64,000 nucleotides of DNA, taken from Cadophora sp. MPI-SDFR-AT-0126. Taxonomy: Eukaryota > Ascomycota > Leotiomycetes > Helotiales > Ploettnerulaceae. Below, one piece after another: positions 33,236 through 44,335 of the stretch. How positions within the stretch are numbered: position 1 is the first letter of the stretch; each line of letters starts with the position of its first letter. Below the pieces are notes generated by a model. It saw nothing but the letters and a program-made list of their open reading frames with translations. It did no database searches and was not told the origin of the DNA. Both the position numbers and the translations under genes were made by a program. The stretch covers positions 2,728,001 through 2,792,000 of the forward strand of contig JAGMVK010000002.1 of the NCBI GenBank assembly GCA_020747065.1, written 5' to 3'.

Positions 33236-34408
33236 TGAAAATCGTGGAGGTGTTCTGCTCTGTGATGGATAGACGGTTTACAGTATTACAGTAGATGTGC
33301 GACGAAGATATGTCGATCGTCGATCTTGCTCTCTACGCTGCACCAATGGGAAATCGGCCCTGCAATGATGATTATTAAGCTTCAAAGCACGTACCCCGAA
33401 GTGATTGCGAACGACACCATAATCAACCCGCGAGAGCTCCTTCGTTCTCTGAGAAAAGTGTACGCAATAACGGCACAACTCTTCATCGACGATTCCATGC
33501 AGATCGGACCCTGTCAACGTTATCACATCACACTGTATGTGTTGAAAGATTGCGGGAAGACAAATTGACACAGCGGCCACCAAGTGACCGCGAATGACTC
33601 GTGAGTGGTGAAAGTGGGAGGAGTCCGAAGCTCAGCGACAAATGGACTCGGATCAACCGAAAATCCTCTTCGCAATTCTCATTGTAATTACTGAATCTAA
33701 CGACAGACCCTATCCGAAGGCGCAGACGAAAGATACGGCCGATATTCGAAGCCGAGGTGGTTTTTGGATATTTTGGAATGAATATTGGGCTGAAGAAGGC
33801 GAACTAGGGGATTTTCACTTCAGTGTCTTCAAGCTAATCAGCTAGATCCAGAGCTATTTTCAGCTTCAGAGGAAGAAAAACACTCAACAAGTCCGGAGAT
33901 CGAGATAGGCGCTCCCAGAAGACAAATAAGAAGACGAATGAGAAGACGAACGCGAGGACAACCAAGTTGCGAGAAGTAAGCCACCTACCTCCCGAATTCT
34001 ACGATGTCGCGGCTCACAGCCTTGTAGAAACCAAACCAAAACAGATGCTCATCGGCCAACCTGACAAGATTTGCGGTTCGGACCACCTGTGAGTTGAGTT
34101 CTGCACATCGATCGGTTCGGTCGTCAAAATGAGTTCTTGGTCCAACTTCTCGACTGCTCGACTGCTGCGCCTCCTCGTCCAGCAGCAGAAAGAAGAAGCG
34201 GCTCGCTCGTCGTCTCCCTTCCTTCCTCCCTTGTCGTCGATTCAAAACCTTTGCCTTTTTGACACCCACCAACTTCTCTCACCATCCCTGGCTCGTTCTC
34301 CCCTCTCTCTTGCCCGCCCGAACCATCTGGTCAAGGTTCTGATGCATCCATTGACATCAAAATCACTCCCTGAACCCTCCTTTTCCTTTCCTTCCCCGTC
34401 CAAGCCAC

Positions 34409-34611
34409 ATGGCCAAATGCACCATTGACATCAATATCTCTTGAAATCCTCGACACCCGTGGCATCCCACCGTCTCAACAATCGGAAGATCGAACAAGAT
34501 CAGATGTTGACAGTCCAAGCATCCAAATACTCAAACCACCTGGCACACTAGCGATTTAGCTGCATACCCAAGAGGCAGCTATCGGAGTATTCGGAAACTC
34601 AATGGGGGATA
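34409..34611 (+). pseudogene. Possible decayed 5' fragment of an enolase gene
   Basis: ATG 34409 opens a frame giving TIDINISLEILDTRGIP. Shifting by one base after it gives PTV, so EILD(T)RG(I)PTV closely follows the enolase N-terminal signature (R-I-DSRGNPTVE). About 100 bases further on, 34560-34600 (GCTGC...CCCAAG...TATTCGGAA) resembles at base level the enolase segment coding AAVPSGASTGIHEA, with several changes. Frameshifts and stops rule out a working gene, and nothing enolase-like was seen beyond about 34620. The call rests on short stretches and could be coincidence. Confidence 0.3.
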
Positions 34612-37600
34612 CATTTGGATGTTCATGCTACAATAATCCAGAGGTCGGGGAACGGGAAGGAAAGTGTGCCCTGCAAGTTTCTCGTACCATGAGGTTAGAA
34701 ATGGTTTACAACGCACTGCAGAAGTATATTTCCATGCTGAAGAACCAAAAGAACCAGTCATCGTGCAGCATCAGGATCGGAATAGATCCATACTTTCGAT
34801 GACAGGATCAATCTATTCCTGGAAGATCGTATCGTTTTCGAGAAGTGACATGGTTCCGCTAGGTACTTCCACCCCGATATTCTCGATCTTGGGGCCTTTT
34901 CCAGAATCAATCCAAATTCTCCGGGTTAGTCGTACAGCAAGCGTACTGGATGGAGATCATCTGTACCAAATGTAGCTTCTGACCACTAGCTCCCGTTCTT
35001 CAGCCTACATTAGTGAATGCAGACCAGTAAAGTGGACGGCACGAAGACACAGACGCCCTTCTTCGAATCGAGCGTCCCTTGACTTTTTTCCTTTCTCTCT
35101 CTCCCACTTGCTACCGATCCGTCCCTAGCCTGCCGAATCTCGAAACGCACTTATTCGCCATTTCTCTTGTCAACGGCCACGTCGTTGGCTATAGCTCTGA
35201 CTTTTCCCCTGAGCTTGGCGGCGTTCGACACGTGAAACATAGATCCGAACTATATCGTCGATCGATCGAAATGTCAAAAGATATCGACGATCACGACGAC
35301 TGACGCTCAAAATCTGCTCGAAATGTCGTCAAAAGAAAGTTCAAAGTGCTGCAATGGCCTGACTGCCGTCCACATAGACCCTGCGTCTAATTGCCAACAC
35401 GGCACGCAGGCACGAAACATTGCGGAGAAGTTAGTTCGAAGTAGACGTACTTCTCTTTCCCGACGAACATGTTCTTTCATGCGCAGTGCAGTGCAGAAAA
35501 GTGCAGAAAAGCCGAAAAACAAATTTACCAAACCTCTACAAAGCAGTCAAAGCTGAAGATTTGACAACTCCAATGCTCAAAGCTCGAAGTGATGATGCTT
35601 GCTCGTGCTTGCTTACATGTCCAATTACCAGACTTTCGAGCGCTGCATCCCGGTTTGTTATGATGCCATCTACGTGATAATTGGCTCGCCGGGACGCTGG
35701 AAACGGTACCGCTGCTCCGTTTTATTGCGTCCTGGTTTGCAAGGTAAGAAATTCCAGGATTGGTGCGAGGCCGAAGCCTCGTGAACGAGTGTCGAACGTA
35801 CGCGCGTGCATGCATGCTTGCCTGGAGAATAATTTTCCGGAAAACAAAGACATTCTGTGCCGCGCATCGGGAGTTTTCCACACGTTTTCCTGGCAAGGCT
35901 GCTTGCTGGATGGACATGACATGACAATGACATGACACGATGCCCTTCTATTCTCTGATCCATAAGGAATATGAGTTGGGACGGATTAAGATTCTTAAAG
36001 CCTGAAGCAGTTGCGCAGGCGTACCGAGATGTTCTCTGTCAGAAACGCTATTTCGGGACCGCACCGTATGACATATGCAAAGGCACCTTCCGCGAAGATG
36101 CAGAGGGAGGGATGGTGCAGGAGAGCTGAATAAAACACGAGATGATCTTCAGCTCGCAAGTCGCAATGGAGAAAATGCCCGTAATAGGAACAAGCAAGCC
36201 AACGTTCATGCTAGAATTCCTCGCCCGAGATTGGCTTTCTTTTTGACCATTGAAGTTCCGGACATACCTCCGTAATAAGAGACATTCTCGCTATTCCTGG
36301 CGTAAATTGTCCCGGCCGACCGACCAGAATACAGCAATGTGCTTAAATCCTGCTACCTCTGGCTGCGAAAGTTAGATGTAATCACCGACACATACGCCTG
36401 GTAGGTGGTAAGGTGTACATCGGCACCTGGTATTTGAGCCATGATCTGGGCTCAGCAAAGCTGGGAAAGTTGTCCGCTGCCAGAAGCCATATCAAATCTA
36501 ATAAAACTGTTCTGTCGTACAGTACATCGGTGTGGAACCGTGGGTATCGTTTGCTAATATTCCCTCTTGGCGAGCCTTGAGTTTTGTCCTCCATTTGAAA
36601 TTATCATGATCCGGGCTCGTAGCGTTCAAGGTTGGGCGAGGTGACATCGAGATCGATTTCATCGACGTTCGGTACTTCTGCATGGGGACAACCTGAATCG
36701 AGTCAGCGATTTACTCTCTAGCTGCCCCACTACAACTATGCCCAAGGCTGAGACGTTTTCCCCTCCGTTGCTGGAGAGTTCAAGAGTTGAGGCCAAGGGT
36801 TCAGGCCTCACTGATTGCAAATCAGTCAATCCAAACAACATGCGGTAGAAAAATACAATGCAAGGTAAGCCTTCAATCAGCCTCCCTTACATGTCCTATT
36901 CAGGAATCGTTGTACAATGCCATGATACCATCATTTGAGGGAAGTATTGGTTGCATTGATTCCTTGCATGCCGAGCCTCACACAATCAATCGATCGACAT
37001 CGATTTCGATCAACGGGTAGACATCGATTGTTTTGATTGCATCCAAGCTCCATGAATCAAAACAAACAAGATCATTCGGAGAAATCATCGGAGGAAAACA
37101 ACAAACGATCCATTATATCCATTTTTTCGAGGTCCACAAACTCCACCATTCCACAGTTTCGACTCAATGATGAGTGAAAGTGGGAGCGAGAATCTGTTTC
37201 TGCCAGGATGAGCTTTCGAACCCTCTATCGTGTTCTGGCCAGTTTCTTTCTCCTAGGTCCGTAAGACGACAAGAGTCTTCCTTGTTGCAGGTCGTGCAGG
37301 CAGCTTAATCGAAATGAGGTTCTCCATCCTCTTCCCCGAACCTTCCTAGAATTCTCAAACCACTGACTGACCCACTTGCCGGCTCCGTACCTGCGTCAAA
37401 TTCACCTCGGTAAGTTTAGGAACGATTATGATACCTCGACTCAGACAGGCAGAGAGACGTCTCCAGGGCTTGTAGCTCTCTCTGAATGATAGAGCAAGCC
37501 CTAGAGCGAATGGAGAAATACGTGACTTCGTGAAAGTAAAAATGGGGTGATGCTAGCTAGCTGCAAGTGAGATGAGATCAGATCCCTTCCCCCGATCAAA

Positions 37601-40199
37601 CTTCATGACTCCTGAGATTTGAGCCGTTGAACTTTGATCTTTCGAGCGCTTTTGTTTCAGATAATCGGATGGCTTCTGGGCGTGTGGGTTCCACGAGCTT
37701 TGTCAAGTCCATGATTTGCTTTGCGGTGCTTTGTTTTTTTGTTTTTGTTTTGGTGCCCGCACGTTGAAGTGGACACTCGGACTCCCGCTCCGGCTCGCTG
37801 CCTCATCTAGCAAGCACATCCCATCAATGCTTTGGATGAACATTCCCCCATCACCACAATGAATTCCTGACAGATAAAGCAAACACGCGGGAAAAAGTAC
37901 TGGGGAGTAGATTCTTCAGGGAAAGACGGCCGGCGTTTCAAAACGTGACCTCCAATCGCATCAAATCTCGTCAGCGTATCCAATCAAGCCAGCCAGTCCC
38001 GCCAGCCAGTCCCGTAGGCAGATGGTATGGCGCAAGGATGGTCAGCAAGATCGTCCCAAGGCTTGATCCCTGGGGCACAGACATCGCGGCATCCAACACG
38101 ATCCCCTGCATCCATCGTCCTCGACTCAACATCCTAGCACGCCCTCACTTGCTTTTCTTACCTGCAGTAGACTCGCAGACAGGCTTTCGACCACCTGTAA
38201 AATTTGCGATGAGGGCCAAAACCTACCCGGAGTGCAGAGTCAGTAGTTAGGTGGAAGTCAGTGTGCGCAGGCGCTCAAATGCAGGAACAGCCGGAAGACC
38301 TAAATCCAAGACAGGCCTTGCGCAGGGAGGATGCATGCTGTGGAGGTGCTGGAGCTTGGGCGAGCAGCTCGTCCATCGTCCTGAGTGCCCACCCATCAAA
38401 GATCCATCATAACAAATGCGAACAGACCACTCATATATGAAATCCTTATGATAAAAACAATCTTCTTTTCGTAGCTCCGGCCCTTTCTCTCCTCTTGCTT
38501 CCCCTCTTCGATTCCTCTCACTTCTTCGTCCTCCTCACAATTCAACTTCAGAAACCCCTCTAATCGCTCTGGCTGCAAGCGTTGGAAGAAAATATTTATA
38601 CTTTCAACGGTTCCTTTCGGTACGCACCTGTCGACGGCTGGCCTAGAGCCCATCGCCCTCACTTCTTTCAGAAAGGTTCATCTGCCCCGAAATAGACGGC
38701 GCAGCGACTACCAACCTGTCAACTCAGTGCTCTCTCGAGCCACTCTTTCTGCGCAGAGCTCGTAAATACCTCACACCAAATCAGCACACCAACTCAATCA
38801 AGATCCCGCATCTTGCGTTCCACTGGCACGGCTGGCAACATTCTTCCCTCCGAAAGAGCCCATTCTCGCGACACTGCCTGAATAGTCCCTACCAATATCT
38901 CATTCAATAACGACTATCGAAACCAATATCAGACAGAGCCCGGCCGACTTCTCTCGCAGCTGTTCCGACTCCTCCCAGGCCGGAGATTCAATTCCAAGAA
39001 AAACGGGAAGCTCCTCCCAATCGGAGTCGGGCACCTTCAGTTTGCTTTTCGGAGCTTGCAAGCTTGCAGGTTTTTTTTTTGGCTTGTTCATTTTCCGTCC
39101 AGGGTATTTGGATGACAGGGATACCAAAAGTCCGGGCTGCACAGAGAGATCCCCCGCCCTAGGGACCCCCGCCAAATATCATCACATCAATCAGCCCCCG
39201 GTTCACGCGACGCGTTGAGGCTCGACCACACAGCATCCACTCGGACGAAAGAAAGTTGTTTATCCCCAACATCCCCTCAAATCCCCCAGAAGATTCTCCT
39301 CGTGGATTCCCACTGCATCTCTCGTGTCGTGCAAATCAAACACTGTACTTTTGGAGTCAATAAGGGCCCAGATTGCCTTTCGTGATTCTGTCGATTCTTT
39401 TTCTCCGGACTTCGGTTCCGGCCAGAAGTTCGCTACAGCAATTCAGCCTTGGGCTTGTTTTCGTTGAGCTTCCAGGATCTCCAGTCGCGTAAGTCTGGCG
39501 GGGGTTTTGTATAAACACAATTGCCTCTACAACCAAGCCCAACACGAGGAGCAAGGGAAGAAGGAAGAAGATCCCCCGCTGAACGAGGTCTGCAAAACTA
39601 CATCATCCGCCCTTCCGTATTGCATTCACCCTATCTATTTTCCCGATCCCGACTTATCACACTACCCAGCGAGCGCAGGCCTGGCGACCTGTCACCGACC
39701 GCTTTTCAGACCTTCTACGACTGTAACAAGACGAAAATCGAAACTCCGAAAGCCTGTCTGCCACGCGATCCGCAGTAGGCTACCGGTCACCTACTTCCTG
39801 CAGGCTTCCGTTCAACCCATGTTCGGCTTTCAAGCAACAGCGTCTCACATCTCTGGAACCTGTAAACCAACCAGATCCTCTGAAGTGCGTAAACCCTAAT
39901 CGGGCGTGCACAAAAGACAACCCTATTCCGACAGACTGACAAGAATTGGGTGTTTGGTGGGACGAACTGTGTGCCAGAACACAACCCTAAAGCAATTAGG
40001 AAGTGAGATTGGTACGCCTCGTGAAACCGTCGAAACCTTGGGGAGAGTGAACAACTCGTGGGTGTCAACGGCAAGTCCTTTGAAAGGCTGTCGTTCGAGA
40101 TTCTGCAATTTTCGTGGTGTTCTGGTTGAAGTTTAAGACATTGTTTGCTTGTCGTCATTCGTTTGAGTTCCCAACACCTTTCCGGAACGCGCCAACTCT

Positions 40200-40207
40200 T
40201 TATATAC
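40200..40207 (+). promoter_or_regulatory. Candidate TATA element
   Basis: TTATATAC lies about 80-88 bp upstream of the ATG at 40288, in a CT-rich context, a typical position for a fungal core promoter with a short leader. Only the sequence match supports it. Confidence 0.3.
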
Positions 40208-40287
40208 CTCTCCATCTTCTCAACCCGTTCCACAGGAGCGCGTCATTCTCATCTTCCAAGTACTACTGATTGTCGTTCGTCGTCGCA

Positions 40288-41724
40288 ATGGGGTTAACTC
40301 GCGCTTTACCTCTGACTCTCGGCGCGTTAGCAGTATCCAGTGGGGTTGCTATGTTGACATTCGACATCATATTTGCGGTCAGTCTGTCTCGGAAACCATC
40401 ACCGGTGAAGATGAATGCGGTAGCAATTGTCGCCTCAGGATTGAATGCGGTGGCAGTTGCTCTGTTCCTGCTGCTGCTCGGGAGGCAGATTCGATATCGA
40501 AATGGGGCCCATATCCAGGATTTTGGGCATGGAAGACAGCACACTTACTTACTGGCTGGATTTGGGGGAGTTTTCGGGATCCTATCTGCGGTGGCATCAG
40601 CAATACTGCTTGGATTCATGAGAACGAGTCCCGATCTCCCGAAACGAACAATCGCTTCATCGACGAAAACACTGGTAATCGCCGCCTTCATCCTCTGGGC
40701 GATCTCTCTGCTCTCACAGGCACTATTTATAATCTGCATGGTCATCATCCAACGGAAAGATTTCCAACAACAGATCCAGACCTACAATCCAGAGAGCGAG
40801 CCACAAAATGTATCGGACATGATGGAATCGGCAAAGCCACGAGTATCGAGTGTGCAAAGAAGTATAAACCATCGAACAACCCCTTCGATAGAGTCTCCAC
40901 CACCATCAAGCGGTCGATCGCGAGCTGGATCTGACACAATGTCATCCTTTCGGTCATCATTCTCGCAAGTCGTACGACCCATCAGCTCCAAGACAAAGCT
41001 TATTTCGCACAACCATAGGTCTCCATATAGGCCCCAATCCATCGAATCGACCCACCGCGAAACAATTGTGTCTATTGAGGACGGATTCGATTCGTGGGAT
41101 ACATCTGCTGTGGATGCGCAGTCGAGGGAAGCAGTCGCCTCAGCTTCACCAACTCCTCCTCGATTCCTCGAAACCATCCCAGCCAGTCCCACAACCAGTA
41201 GAAGTGCGAGTCCCGGGTTTCCTCTGGACTTGGAGCCTCCCAAGCCAAGGAAGAGAAGTCGAAGCTACAGTCCAGCGAACAGTTCGCGGGACCTTTCAAA
41301 GCCAACACGAACCCAAAGTCCGACTGAGAGCGTGAGCAGTGAAGCACACATCCATCCATTATTCCGAACCGATTCGCCAACACCTCCACCCGCGGCGACT
41401 CCAGGCACTATGGTCACAGCAGCTCCGGGAGCCGGCCAAGTGATATCCGATCGACAGAGTATTCGATCGATTCACCGCATGAGGAGTGGAAGTTTGCCGT
41501 CGAGTCCAAGCCCGCTGGTTCATAGCGCAAGCTTGGATAGCATTCGACTCGCGTTAGAGAGGGAAGAGTTGGAGAGATTGGAAGAGGTCGGAGGAGAGAG
41601 AACACTGACGCCGCCGATTCCTGATTTTATCTTGAACGGAGGACCAAGGAGTAGTATGCAAGTGTATAATTCGCGGAAAAAGCCAGCTGGCTTGGGCATG
41701 CTTGGAGAAGTGCGGGACGCATAG
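40288..41724 (+). CDS. Four-helix membrane protein with long Ser/Pro-rich tail
   Basis: A single exon of 478 residues. ATG 40288 is chosen because the first hydrophobic helix begins at once. Four membrane segments are clear: about residues 8-32, 43-65, 87-111 and 127-154, with short loops (one containing FGHGRQHTYL). The remaining 320 residues are polar, rich in Ser, Pro, Thr and Arg, with many SP/TP sites (SASPTPPRF, SRSASPGF, RTQSPTES, FRTDSPTPPP) suggesting phosphorylation by proline-directed kinases. A charged stretch near the end (LEREELERLEEVGGERT) could be helical. The architecture fits uncharacterised conserved Pezizomycotina membrane proteins. Location and function are unknown. It lies at the right edge of the gene-poor region. 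Confidence 0.75.
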   Translation: MGLTRALPLTLGALAVSSGVAMLTFDIIFAVSLSRKPSPVKMNAVAIVASGLNAVAVALFLLLLGRQIRYRNGAHIQDFGHGRQHTYLLAGFGGVFGILSAVASAILLGFMRTSPDLPKRTIASSTKTLVIAAFILWAISLLSQALFIICMVIIQRKDFQQQIQTYNPESEPQNVSDMMESAKPRVSSVQRSINHRTTPSIESPPPSSGRSRAGSDTMSSFRSSFSQVVRPISSKTKLISHNHRSPYRPQSIESTHRETIVSIEDGFDSWDTSAVDAQSREAVASASPTPPRFLETIPASPTTSRSASPGFPLDLEPPKPRKRSRSYSPANSSRDLSKPTRTQSPTESVSSEAHIHPLFRTDSPTPPPAATPGTMVTAAPGAGQVISDRQSIRSIHRMRSGSLPSSPSPLVHSASLDSIRLALEREELERLEEVGGERTLTPPIPDFILNGGPRSSMQVYNSRKKPAGLGMLGEVRDA

Positions 41725-42781
41725 ATGAAAGTCTCTTGACGAGAGATGACGGCTCAACGCTACACGAGTTTCCTTATTGCATGTATGATGGATACCATGA
41801 TGTTAGCGTGGCGTTTGACTTATTACCAGATATACCTTAGTGCCTAACGAAATAAAGACATTCAAGAAAGCTTGTTGCTTGTTGGAAATTGACGTGAGAA
41901 ACCGAGGTGAAACGGTGACAAATGGAAGAGTCTGGCAACCGCCAACATCCTGGTGACCTACTAAGCCATGGCACCTGGATAGAGATGCGCTGGGTATGAA
42001 TTCGAAAAGTATATTCCCGTTTTCAATAAGCCGTCGGCTTTTGATGTCCATACCTGCAATAACAGCTGGAGAGCTGTTGAAGCATTGAGCCTAGATGGTG
42101 AGCTCAGTCATCTGTCCATTCCAATCATCATCTGTAGTGCTTTCGGGAATATCTGTCTTGCAGCGCTCTGGGGTTTTGCCATTGTTTGTTCGAGAGTTCT
42201 CCGCTATTGTTGTCGTTGTCTTCGGCGCTTCTGGCAGGCGAGCCTCGAAGTAGCTCTGGCTATCATTACCGACAAGGCTGAAGTTCCCAACCCCGCAGTT
42301 TATCGCAGTTGATAATTTCACTGCTATGCAACAAGGTATCGTCGATGGCGTTGGCGTTCCTTGAGCGGCGACAGTCCTCCATCGCGATATCATCTTGATG
42401 TGGTCGGCGACAACAATGGCATGAATGCTGATTGATAGAGTTGAATGGGCGGTTGTCGATTCGGAAAGGCTGACAGGAAGTGAGCAAGGAGCTGTCGTGG
42501 ACAAAGGGCTGCCTGCCTCGTCTAGCGTGAGAACCAAAACCAGCCAGCTGTAGCGCCGCCACCGCTTGGCCCGTGCCTTCCTTCGCCTTGCCTCCGTCCA
42601 GATCGATCATCTTGCTTTCCCTCTTCCATTCTCTACTTCGAGAAGATACACCAGAGTAATACCTTGGACCTCGAATCCTGGATACTCACTCCGTCACATC
42701 ACACACAACCTCGTTCTGCAAATAACAAACACATCGATCTCCTCCATTCCTCGCAGTGACGCACACTGTCCAGTCGCAACC
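41725..42781. other. Intergenic region upstream of rad23
   Basis: About 1.06 kb with only overlapping short frames on both strands. It holds the 3' end of the membrane protein gene and the rad23 promoter, which becomes CT-rich in the last 200 bases. No repeat or RNA gene was recognised. Confidence 0.4.
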
Positions 42782-44335
42782 ATGAAGCTCACTTTCAAGG
42801 TATGTTGCTGTTGTCCTGCTATTACCCCACCAGCTTGTCAACATATGCTAACATGGCTTGCTGCATTAGGATTTGAAGCAGCAGAAGTTCGTAATCGAAG
42901 CCGAACCATCTGAGCTGGTACGACGACCCTTTACCCCTCCTCCATCTGACCGCATGATACCCGTCTACGCTTTTTGCGGTACTCTCTCGAATTCTGCTGA
43001 CTGAAATGGCTATAGATTTCCGATGTGAAAGAGAAGATTGCCAAGGAGAAAGGATGGGAGACCTCGAATCAGAAGCTGATCTACTCAGGTTAGTCGGGCA
43101 TCTGCGAGGGAATGTTGGCGCACAACAACATGCTGACAATTTTCAGGCAAGATTCTGCAGGATGCCCACACCGTGGAGTCGTATAACATTGAAGAGAAGG
43201 GTTTCATTGTCTGCATGGTATCGAAGGTATGTTATAGACCTTCCAGAGCTCCTCTTTTTCTGTCTAACTTTCATTTAGCCCAAGGCTGCACCAGCAAGCG
43301 CCGCATCGACCTCAAAAGCCGCCCCTCCATCTACACCAGCTGCCCCAATCGCCGCATCAACTCCAGCACCTCCCCAAGCTCCAGCTCAGTCCAGTTCCTC
43401 TGCTCCTGCTATCCCTGCGACTCCATCTCCAGCTGGTTCAGGTGCCGCCCCCGCGGCTATTCCGTCAACACCGGGCGGAGCCACCTCTGGTATTTCCATG
43501 GGTGCTGAGCGTGCTGCGCAAATCGCCGAGATGGAGAGCATGGGTTTTGAGAGAACACAAATCGATGCTGCTATGCGTGCGGCTTTCTACAACTCGGAGC
43601 GTGCTATTGAGTATCTCCTGAACGTAAGTGAACTTCCAAACCTTCCAAAAGCAGGCTGACATTCTGGTAGGGTATTCCAGAGAACCTTCAACAAGAACAG
43701 AGAGCCCCGGCGCCACCTGCTGCTCAGGGTGAGCCTAGTCCAGCTGCCGCTGCCGTCAACCAAGGGGGCGACGGTGGTGAAGAGCCAGTGAATCTGTTCG
43801 AGGCTGCAGCCCAAGCTGGTGCAGGTGGACGGGGTGGTGCCGGACCCGGAGCCCGGGGAGGAGCTGCGAATTTGTTTGCTGGCGCGGGAGCTGGAGCTGC
43901 TGGAGCTGAGGGATTGGGAAATCTTGACTTCCTCCGCAATAACCCCCAATTTCAACAACTGCGCCAAGTCGTCCAGCAACAACCACAAATGCTCGAACCT
44001 ATCCTTCAACAAGTCGGTGCGGGCAACCCACAACTGGCTGCTTTGATTGGTCAACATCCGGAGCAATTCCTACAACTTTTGAGTGAGGATGGTGACAATG
44101 ATGCCCCGCTTCCACCCGGGGCTCAGGCTATCAGCGTCACTGAGGAGGAGCGTGCTGCTATTGAGCGGGTAAGTTGCCTTCTGCAGGGGTGCATATCAGT
44201 ACTAACAAATTGCAGTTATGTCTTCTCGGATTTCCCCGCGATCAAGCCATCCAAGCTTACTTCGCATGTGACAAGAACGAAGAGCTGGCAGCCAATTTCC
44301 TCTTCGATCAACCAGATGATGACATGGAGGGTTGA
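42782..44335 (+). CDS. rad23: UV excision repair protein Rad23
   Basis: Seven exons (42782-42799, 42870-42917, 43016-43088, 43147-43226, 43279-43623, 43671-44168, 44216-44335) join in phase to 393 residues with the full Rad23 order. An N-terminal ubiquitin-like domain ([43 protein letters not shown]; residues 1-73) is followed by an Ala/Pro/Ser-rich linker, UBA1 ([31 protein letters not shown]; about 145-190), a Gly/Ala linker, the XPC-binding/STI1 module ([18 protein letters not shown] to [11 protein letters not shown]; about 270-325) and UBA2 ([18 protein letters not shown]; about 350-390). Rad23 stabilises the Rad4/XPC damage sensor in nucleotide excision repair and shuttles ubiquitinated proteins to the proteasome. 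Several introns lie inside the ubiquitin-like domain, the first after only 18 coding bases. Confidence 0.95.

Larger units (their letters stand above)
30921..40287. other. Long gene-poor region (9.3 kb)
   Basis: No gene with a recognisable family or consistent exon structure was found over 9.3 kb, far longer than any other spacer here. Open frames are short and mutually exclusive; a 225-codon minus frame at 30797-31474 is histidine-rich at its end and looks spurious. Base composition is not AT-rich, unlike typical RIP-decayed repeats. It contains a diverged tandem duplication (32870-33235), a possible enolase relic (about 34409-34611), scattered small inverted repeats and CT-rich tracts. The right part (about 39-40.3 kb) probably includes the promoter and a long leader of the gene starting at 40288. 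Long non-coding transcripts are possible but cannot be shown from sequence. Confidence 0.5.
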
